A stretch of DNA of 56,920 nucleotides from Mycobacterium colombiense (lineage in GTDB: Bacteria; Actinomycetota; Actinomycetes; Mycobacteriales; Mycobacteriaceae). Below, in pieces: positions 52,047-56,920 of this stretch; within the stretch, counting starts at the first letter, position 1; every line of letters begins with the position of its first letter. The notes under the pieces are model-generated. The model was not told the origin of the DNA. It ran no database searches and worked only from the letters and a program-made list of their open reading frames with translations. Where the stretch lies: the NCBI RefSeq assembly GCF_003284975.1, contig NZ_QMEU01000025.1, positions 1 to 56,920 on the forward strand, in the 5' to 3' direction. The position numbers were made by a program, and so were the translations under genes.

Positions 52047-53369
52047 GTGTACGGTGCGCTGGTGACGGCAGCTGAATCGACCCGAACCGGCCTGCGTGAC
52101 CGGACCCTGGCCGCCTTTGGTCCCCGCACCGGCGCTCCGAGCGTCGCGGCCGTGCTGCGGATGGCGTTGTGGCCGATGGCCATCTTGTCGGTCCTGCATC
52201 GCAGCATCGTGCTCACCCTCAACGGCAACATCACCGACGACTTCAAACCCGTATACCGCGCGGTCCTCAACTTCCGGCACGGCTGGGACATCTACAACGA
52301 GCACTTCGACTACGTCGACCCGCACTACCTGTACCCGCCGGGCGGCACGCTGCTGATGGCCCCGTTCGGGTACCTGCCGTTCACGCCGTCGCGGTTTCTG
52401 TTCATCGGAATCAACACCGTTGCGATTCTGATCGCCTGGTACCTGCTGCTGCGGATGTTCAAGTTCACGCTGGCCTCGGTGGCCGCGCCCGCCCTGCTGC
52501 TGGCGATGTTCTGCACCGAAAGCGTGACCAGCACGCTGGTGTTCACCAACATCAACGGCTGCGTGCTGCTGGCCGAGCTGTTGTTTTTGCGCTGGCTGTT
52601 GGACGGGCGGATCAGCCGGCAGTGGTGGGCCGGCATCGCGATCGGGCTGACGCTCACGCTCAAACCCGTGCTGGGACCGCTGCTGCTGCTGCCGCTACTG
52701 AACCGGCAGTGGCGAACGCTCATCCCCGCGATCGTCGTGCCCGTCGTGATCAACATCGTCGCCTGGCCGTTGGTCAGCGATCCAATGGACTTCGTCACCA
52801 AGACGCTGCCCTACATCGGGGGCACCCGGGACTACTTCAACAGCTCCATCGAGGGCAACGGCGTCTACTTCGGCCTGCCGACCTGGCTGATCGTGTTCCT
52901 GCGAATCCTGTTCGTGCTGATCACGATCGGCGCGCTGTGGCTGCTGTACCGCCACTACCGCACCCGTGACCCGCTGTTCTGGTTCACCAGCTCCTCGGGC
53001 GTGCTGCTGCTGTGTTCCTGGCTGGTGCTCCCGCTGGCCCAGGGTTACTACTCGATGATGCTGTTCCCGTTCTTGATGACGGTGGTGCTGCGGAACTCGC
53101 TGGTCCGCAACTGGCCGGCCTGGCTGGGGATCTACGGTTTTATGACGCTGGACGACTGGCTGATCTACCGGGCGATGAGGTACGGCCGCGCACTGCACTA
53201 CCTCAAGATCACCTACGGTTGGTCGCTGCTGCTGATCGTCGCCTTCACCGTGCTGCTCTACCGGTACCTGGACGCCAAGGCCGAAAACCGGCTGGACGAG
53301 GGCATCGATCCGGCGTGGCTGACGGACGAGCGCGAGCGAGACGCGCTGACCGCAAGCGCGGCCGGGTGA
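52047..53369 (+). CDS. aftC: Alpha-(1->3)-arabinofuranosyltransferase AftC
   Basis: A 440-aa multi-spanning GT-C glycosyltransferase that adds alpha-1,3 branches to arabinan in arabinogalactan and lipoarabinomannan, using decaprenylphosphoryl-arabinose on the outer side of the membrane. The sequence matches AftC closely, including NGNITDDFKPVYRAVLNF (with the catalytic Asp pair of the first loop), YVDPHYLYPPGGTLLM and NSSIEGNGVYFGLPTWL. GTG 52047 matches the M. tuberculosis start (MYGALVTAA). It lies between the hydrolase and msrB, as in M. tuberculosis (Rv2673). Confidence 0.96.
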   Translation: MYGALVTAAESTRTGLRDRTLAAFGPRTGAPSVAAVLRMALWPMAILSVLHRSIVLTLNGNITDDFKPVYRAVLNFRHGWDIYNEHFDYVDPHYLYPPGGTLLMAPFGYLPFTPSRFLFIGINTVAILIAWYLLLRMFKFTLASVAAPALLLAMFCTESVTSTLVFTNINGCVLLAELLFLRWLLDGRISRQWWAGIAIGLTLTLKPVLGPLLLLPLLNRQWRTLIPAIVVPVVINIVAWPLVSDPMDFVTKTLPYIGGTRDYFNSSIEGNGVYFGLPTWLIVFLRILFVLITIGALWLLYRHYRTRDPLFWFTSSSGVLLLCSWLVLPLAQGYYSMMLFPFLMTVVLRNSLVRNWPAWLGIYGFMTLDDWLIYRAMRYGRALHYLKITYGWSLLLIVAFTVLLYRYLDAKAENRLDEGIDPAWLTDERERDALTASAAG

Positions 53370-53437
53370 AGTCGGGTCGCCACCATCGACGTGAGCCGGG
53401 CGCAGCGGGTCAGCGCCTTGCGCGCTAGCGTGGAGGC

Positions 53438-53860
53438 ATGACCTCTCCCGACGTGTCGCCGCCCAAGGTGCAGCTGACCGATGACGAATGGCGCAAGAAA
53501 CTTTCCCCGGAAGAGTTCTATGTGCTGCGCCAGGCCGGCACCGAACGACCCTTCACCGGTGAATACACCGACACCAAAACCGAAGGCGTATACCAGTGCC
53601 GGGCCTGCGGTGCCGAATTGTTCCGCAGCACAGAGAAATTCGAGTCGCACTGCGGCTGGCCGTCGTTTTTCGACCCGGCCAAGTCCGACGCGGTGATCCT
53701 GCGGCCCGACCATTCGATGGGCACCACACGCACCGAGGTATTGTGCGCCAACTGCCACAGCCACCTGGGCCACGTGTTCGCCGGCGAGGGCTACCCGACG
53801 CCGACGGATCAGCGCTACTGCATCAACTCGGTGTGCCTGCGGCTGGTGCCGGCGGGCTAG
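53438..53860 (+). CDS. msrB: Methionine-R-sulfoxide reductase MsrB
   Basis: A 140-aa MsrB that reduces the R-epimer of methionine sulfoxide in proteins. The structural zinc site is C54xxC57 and C103xxC106 (QCRACG and LCANCHS). The catalytic Cys is C128 in RYCINSV, and CGWPSFF is the usual substrate region. Length and motifs fit M. tuberculosis Rv2674. It follows aftC on the same strand and is the last gene before the palindrome-bracketed nuclease cassette. Confidence 0.95.
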   Translation: MTSPDVSPPKVQLTDDEWRKKLSPEEFYVLRQAGTERPFTGEYTDTKTEGVYQCRACGAELFRSTEKFESHCGWPSFFDPAKSDAVILRPDHSMGTTRTEVLCANCHSHLGHVFAGEGYPTPTDQRYCINSVCLRLVPAG

Positions 53861-53887
53861 CTTCCGGCAGGTTCGTTGCGTAGGTGG

Positions 53888-53948
53888 CGCGACACTTAAA
53901 CGGTTGCGACGACGCGCCGCAAATCCTCGCAACCATTTAAGTTTCGCG
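53888..53948. repeat. Left 61-bp palindromic flanking repeat of the nuclease cassette
   Basis: An imperfect palindrome of 21-bp arms (53889-53909 and 53927-53947, 2 mismatches) around a 17-bp centre, plus an outer C/G pair. Outer arms read GCGACACTTAAA and TTTAAGTTTCGC. It matches the right copy at 54821-54881 at 51 of 61 positions in the same orientation. Confidence 0.9.
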
Positions 53949-53961
53949 GGACCTCACCGAC

Positions 53962-53973
53962 ACGTCATGACGT
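53962..53973. promoter_or_regulatory. Perfect 12-bp palindrome ACGTCATGACGT before the nuclease gene
   Basis: Lies 11 bp before the GTG start at 53984 and outside the 61-bp repeat. It could be an operator for the protein's N-terminal helix-turn-helix or part of the promoter. Confidence 0.5.
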
Positions 53974-53983
53974 CTTTGACGTT

Positions 53984-54832
53984 GTGGACGACGTATTCGT
54001 GGGCAGCGAGGCAGTGCGACTCGGGCTGCTGAGCCCGTATCAGCTGCGGACGAGCTTCCGCGCGATCTATCCGGACATCTATCTGTCGGATGCCGCGACA
54101 CTGTCGCTGAGGACACGGTCGACCGGGGCGTTTCTGTGGTCGCGACGGCGCGGCGTGCTGGCCGGACTCGCCGCGGCGGCGCTGCACGGGTCGCAGTGGA
54201 TCGACGACGACGAGCCCATCGAGTTGGTCTGGCGAAACCCGCATCCGCCTCGCGGTGTGATCACCCGAAATGAGCGCATCCACTTGGACGAAGTCACCCG
54301 GGTCAGCGGTCTGCCGGTGACAACTCTTGCCAGGACCGCGTTCGACCTTGCCCGGCACGCGCCCATCGGTGAGGCGGTGGCCCGGATCGATGCGTTGATG
54401 CGTGCGACACCGTTCTCGCGTGAGGATGTGCTGTTGCTGGCCAAGCGATACTGCGGTGCGCGCGGCCTGCGTCGGCTGAGGTCAGCGCTCCCATTGATCG
54501 ATCCCGGCGCCGCGTCGCCCAAGGAAACCTGGCTGCGTCTGCTTTTGATCGATGCCGGCCTGCCCGTCCCGACCACGCAGATACCGGTGCACCAGAACTG
54601 GCGACTCATCGCGTGTCTCGACATGGGCTGGGAAGAGTACAGGGTGGCCGCAGAGTACGACGGCGATCACCATCGCACGAACCGCAAGCAGTACGCGCGT
54701 GACCAGAGCCGGCTACGCCGGCTCGACGACCTGGGGTGGATTGTCATCCGGGTGATCGCCGACGACAAGCCGGACGACGTTGTGGGCCGCGTGCGCCGTG
54801 CGCTCATGCGTCGCGGATACCGCGACACTTAA
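53984..54832 (+). CDS. DUF559-type VSR-like nuclease with N-terminal AbiEi-like domain
   Basis: A 282-aa protein. Residues 1-60 resemble the AbiEi winged-helix (SEAVRLGLLSPYQLRTSF). Residues about 175-280 form a DUF559 domain related to very-short-patch-repair endonucleases, with candidate catalytic residues Glu181, Asp213 (CLDMGW), Glu224 and Asp226 (AEYDGDHH), then GWIVIRV. GTG 53984 is the only in-frame start. Both ends are bracketed by 61-bp palindromic repeats; the right copy encodes the last residues and stop (RDT-stop). M. tuberculosis, as I recall, lacks a gene between msrB and Rv2675c, so this looks inserted. Confidence 0.85.
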   Translation: MDDVFVGSEAVRLGLLSPYQLRTSFRAIYPDIYLSDAATLSLRTRSTGAFLWSRRRGVLAGLAAAALHGSQWIDDDEPIELVWRNPHPPRGVITRNERIHLDEVTRVSGLPVTTLARTAFDLARHAPIGEAVARIDALMRATPFSREDVLLLAKRYCGARGLRRLRSALPLIDPGAASPKETWLRLLLIDAGLPVPTTQIPVHQNWRLIACLDMGWEEYRVAAEYDGDHHRTNRKQYARDQSRLRRLDDLGWIVIRVIADDKPDDVVGRVRRALMRRGYRDT

Positions 54833-54881
54833 CCAGTTGCGACGACACGCCGAAAAGGATCGCAGCAGTTTAAGTTTCGCG
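54821..54881. repeat. Right 61-bp palindromic flanking repeat, overlapping the nuclease stop codon
   Basis: Same repeat as the left copy (51/61 identical), same orientation. Arms are 54822-54842 and 54860-54880 with 4 mismatches. The first 12 bases (54821-54832) encode R-D-T and TAA of the nuclease gene. Confidence 0.9.
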
Positions 54882-54941
54882 GTATGGGGAGGGCGCGGGG
54901 CTTCGCGGATGGGGAGGGCGGCGGAGGCGCGGGGACGGGTG

Positions 54942-55694
54942 TCAGTCCACCCGAGTGGCGTGCACTTCCCAGAACGGGGCGTGCGCCCGTTGGCCCTCGA
55001 GCCACGGCTCGATCACCCGGAAGCGCTCCAGCAGCTTCTCCGCCTGATCGGCGATGTCCGGGTTGCGTTGGGCCATCGCCTCGATGGACTCGACGCTGAC
55101 GTTGACCCGATACGTGGTGGTGCCCAGATAGGTGATCTCCCAGCCGCCGTCCGGAAGCACGTCACGAAAGTCGTTCTCGGACAAGGACCGCAGCATCTTG
55201 AAGCCATTGACGTTGTGTTCGCCGAACTCGTACATGTACAGCCGCGCGCCGGGCTTGGTGGCGCGGTGCAGCGCCCGCACGTACGAACTGCGCAGCTCGG
55301 GCTCGGTGCTGAAGGTGTGGTAGAAGGCGCAGTCGACCACCGTGTCGAACCGGCCGTCGAACCCGTCCAGTTTGGTGGCGTCGGCCAGCTCGAAATTGAC
55401 CGTCACGCCGGCCTTTTGGGCGTTCTCCCGGGCCCGCTCGATGGCGGTCGCCGAGCCGTCGATGCCGGTCGCCGAAAACCCCTTGGACGCGTAGTAGATG
55501 GCGTGGTGGCCCGGTCCGGTCCCCGGGTCGAGCACCTCGCCCTTGATCGCCCCCAGCGCGACGAGCTGCTGGACCACCGGCTGCGGGCCGCCGATGTCCC
55601 ACGGTGTGGCGGCCGGCAGCCCGTGCGACGTCCGCTGGTCGCGGTACATCTCCTCGAAGCGGGTGGGGTCGTTGGGGTCGAAAGGCTCGGTCAT
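54942..55694 (-). CDS. SAM-dependent methyltransferase (Rv2675c-like)
   Basis: A 250-aa class I methyltransferase, the length of M. tuberculosis Rv2675c. Motif I is EVLDPGTGPGHHAIYYA and motif II follows in TGIDGSATAIERARE; a later VVDCAFYHTFS is motif IV-like. ATG 55694 gives the standard start; the longer frame to 55754 has no ribosome site. It precedes, on the same strand, hemQ and hemY orthologues with short gaps, but the substrate is not known and haem-pathway involvement is not shown. Confidence 0.9.
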   Translation of the reverse strand: MTEPFDPNDPTRFEEMYRDQRTSHGLPAATPWDIGGPQPVVQQLVALGAIKGEVLDPGTGPGHHAIYYASKGFSATGIDGSATAIERARENAQKAGVTVNFELADATKLDGFDGRFDTVVDCAFYHTFSTEPELRSSYVRALHRATKPGARLYMYEFGEHNVNGFKMLRSLSENDFRDVLPDGGWEITYLGTTTYRVNVSVESIEAMAQRNPDIADQAEKLLERFRVIEPWLEGQRAHAPFWEVHATRVD

Positions 55695-55740
55695 TCGGCG
55701 CCACTCCTCATCGCTTCGCTCTTTATCGTCGCCGGCGCGG

Positions 55741-56436
55741 TCATGGCAGCGCACTCACCAGCTGCTCGACGGGCACCCGGGGGCCGGTGAAAAACGGCGT
55801 CTCCTCGCGGGTGTGCCGGCGAGCGTCGGTGGCACGCAGCTCGCGCATCAGGTCGACGATGCGGTGCAGTTCCGGAGCCTCGAAGGCCAAAATCCACTCG
55901 TAGTCCCCCAGCGCGAACGCCGGGACGGTGTTGGCGCGCACGTCCTTGTACTCGCGCGCGGCCATGCCGTGCTCGGCGAGCAAGCGGCGGCGTTCGTCGT
56001 CGGGCAGCAGGTACCACTCATAGGACCGCACAAAGGGATACACGCAGATGTAGGCGCCGGGTTCCTCGCCGGCCAGAAACGCCGGGATGTGGCTCTTGTT
56101 GAACTCGGCCGGCCGATGCAGCGCCACGCTGCTCCACACCGGCGCGCTGACCCGCCCCAGCGCCGTCGTGCGCCGGAAATCGGCATAGGTGGCCTGCAGC
56201 GCCTCGACGCGCTCGGCGTGGGTCCAGATCATGAAGTCGGCGTCGGCCCGCAGACCCGCGACGTCGTAGAGGCCGCGCACCACGACGCCGCGCTCCTCCT
56301 GTTGCTTGAAGAACGTCGACGCCTCATCGATGACGTCGGCGCGCTGGTCGCCCAGCTCACCCGGCTCGACGGAGAACACCGAGAACATCAGGTAGCGGAT
56401 CTGGGAATTGAGCGAGTCGTAGTCGAGCTTGGCCAT
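55741..56436 (-). CDS. hemQ: Coproheme decarboxylase HemQ/ChdC
   Basis: A 231-aa chlorite-dismutase-fold enzyme that completes haem b synthesis by decarboxylating coproheme in actinobacteria. The reactive Tyr is Y133 (VYPF) and the proximal haem ligand is H156 (EHG). ATG 56436 gives the exact length recalled for M. tuberculosis Rv2676c. It lies 5 bp after the stop of hemY (HemY stop at 56442), so the pair is coupled; HemY supplies coproporphyrin for the same pathway. Confidence 0.93.
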   Translation of the reverse strand: MAKLDYDSLNSQIRYLMFSVFSVEPGELGDQRADVIDEASTFFKQQEERGVVVRGLYDVAGLRADADFMIWTHAERVEALQATYADFRRTTALGRVSAPVWSSVALHRPAEFNKSHIPAFLAGEEPGAYICVYPFVRSYEWYLLPDDERRRLLAEHGMAAREYKDVRANTVPAFALGDYEWILAFEAPELHRIVDLMRELRATDARRHTREETPFFTGPRVPVEQLVSALP

Positions 56437-56441
56437 GAAAC

Positions 56442-56920
56442 CTATCGTGCCACTTGCGCGTCGAAGCCTCCGATGGCCCCGATCACCCGCTCCGCCGCGC
56501 GCCCGGCCGCGCCCACACAAGCCGGCACGCCGATGCCGTCCAGGTAGCTGCCGGCCACCGCCAGCGTCGGGGGCAGCCCCGCGCGCACCTCGGCCACCAG
56601 CTCGGCGTGGCCGGGGCCGTACTGCGGCATCGCGTCGATCCAGCGCTGGATGCGGGCGTCGACGGCGTCGATGGTCAGCCCGAACACGGTGGCCAGGTCA
56701 CCCAGCGCCCAGCTCAGCAGCTCGTCGTCGGGGGTGTCCGCCGCGACGCGATCGCCGAACCGCCCGAAGGACAGCCGGAGCAGCTGCGCGTCGCCGGGGA
56801 CGCCCCATTTGCGCGACGACAGCGTGATGGCCTTCGCCCGCAGCCGCTCACCGGTGGCCACCAGCACGCCCGAGCACTGCGGGAACGCGGTGTCGCCGGG
56901 CACGGCCAGCGCCAAGACCA
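56442..56920 (-). CDS. hemY: Coproporphyrinogen/protoporphyrinogen oxidase HemY (5' end outside window)
   Basis: The last 158 codons of a flavin-dependent porphyrinogen oxidase (HemY/CgoX, Rv2677c-like), which oxidises coproporphyrinogen III to coproporphyrin III in the coproporphyrin-dependent haem pathway of actinobacteria. Visible are the C-terminal FAD-binding features ([19 protein letters not shown] and the closing [21 protein letters not shown]). The gene continues beyond the right edge. Its position directly upstream of hemQ supports the assignment. Confidence 0.88.
   Translation of the reverse strand, partial: VLALAVPGDTAFPQCSGVLVATGERLRAKAITLSSRKWGVPGDAQLLRLSFGRFGDRVAADTPDDELLSWALGDLATVFGLTIDAVDARIQRWIDAMPQYGPGHAELVAEVRAGLPPTLAVAGSYLDGIGVPACVGAAGRAAERVIGAIGGFDAQVAR

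Overview
The window is high-GC actinobacterial DNA from a Mycobacterium, most likely a non-tuberculous species. The evidence is arabinan biosynthesis (AftC), an LpqH-type lipoprotein, ClpC2, HemQ/HemY, many DUF732-type small secreted proteins and mycofactocin-type short-chain dehydrogenases. Gene order recalled from M. tuberculosis is kept in two blocks. One is a hemerythrin-like gene (Rv2633c-like) followed further on by dedA (Rv2637-like) and an STAS gene (Rv2638-like). The other is clpC2 to hemY (Rv2667 to Rv2677c). The rest is accessory relative to that scaffold. No insertion sequence, integrase, prophage module or CRISPR array was seen.

Layout. 1-2353: a minus-strand redox group of nitronate monooxygenase, cupin, membrane protein, a SufR-like Cys-containing ArsR-type regulator and a 7Fe ferredoxin. 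2712-4129: two small unknown genes and an EthR-like TetR regulator with two direct repeats upstream. 4117-6672: pcaH-pcaG-pcaB for protocatechuate ortho-cleavage. 6738-8191: hemerythrin plus a membrane DUF2231-Rieske fusion. 8470-12943: a five-gene operon, each junction overlapping by 4 nt (dioxygenase large and small subunits, an 88-aa unknown, a dihydrodiol-type dehydrogenase and a class II aldolase-type decarboxylase), followed by a convergent IclR regulator. Together with pcaHGB this reads as a phthalate-like pathway through protocatechuate. 12963-24753: mixed metabolism (SGNH hydrolase, DedA, TetR, STAS, YbdK-type ligase, TauE exporter, mini-catalase, SDR, acyl-CoA synthetase, metallo-hydrolase, crotonase). 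24850-29749: a repeat-containing proline-rich secreted protein, an LpqH-like lipoprotein, an MmpS-like secreted protein and a large LuxR-type ATPase regulator.

30027-30547 holds four tRNA genes (Val-CAC on minus; Gly-GCC, Cys-GCA and Val-GAC on plus). 30663-38476 is an accessory block of small, mostly secreted or lipidated proteins, with a truncated DUF1023-type hydrolase, a frameshifted pseudogene and a universal stress protein. 38610-43271 is a TetR regulator with two operator-like palindromes, divergent from two mycofactocin-type SDRs, a tandem carboxymuconolactone-decarboxylase protein and an aldehyde dehydrogenase. 43360-46555 holds a metal-efflux CDF protein, a CtaG-like membrane protein and two DUF732 proteins.

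46706-56920 is the conserved core block: clpC2, a secreted protein, GNAT, AFG1/ZapE-type ATPase, ribD-type reductase, lipoprotein hydrolase, aftC, msrB, methyltransferase, hemQ and hemY. It is interrupted between msrB and the methyltransferase by a DUF559-type nuclease gene bracketed by two 61-bp copies of a large imperfect palindrome, one of which supplies the gene's stop codon. This is the strongest candidate here for an undescribed mobile unit.
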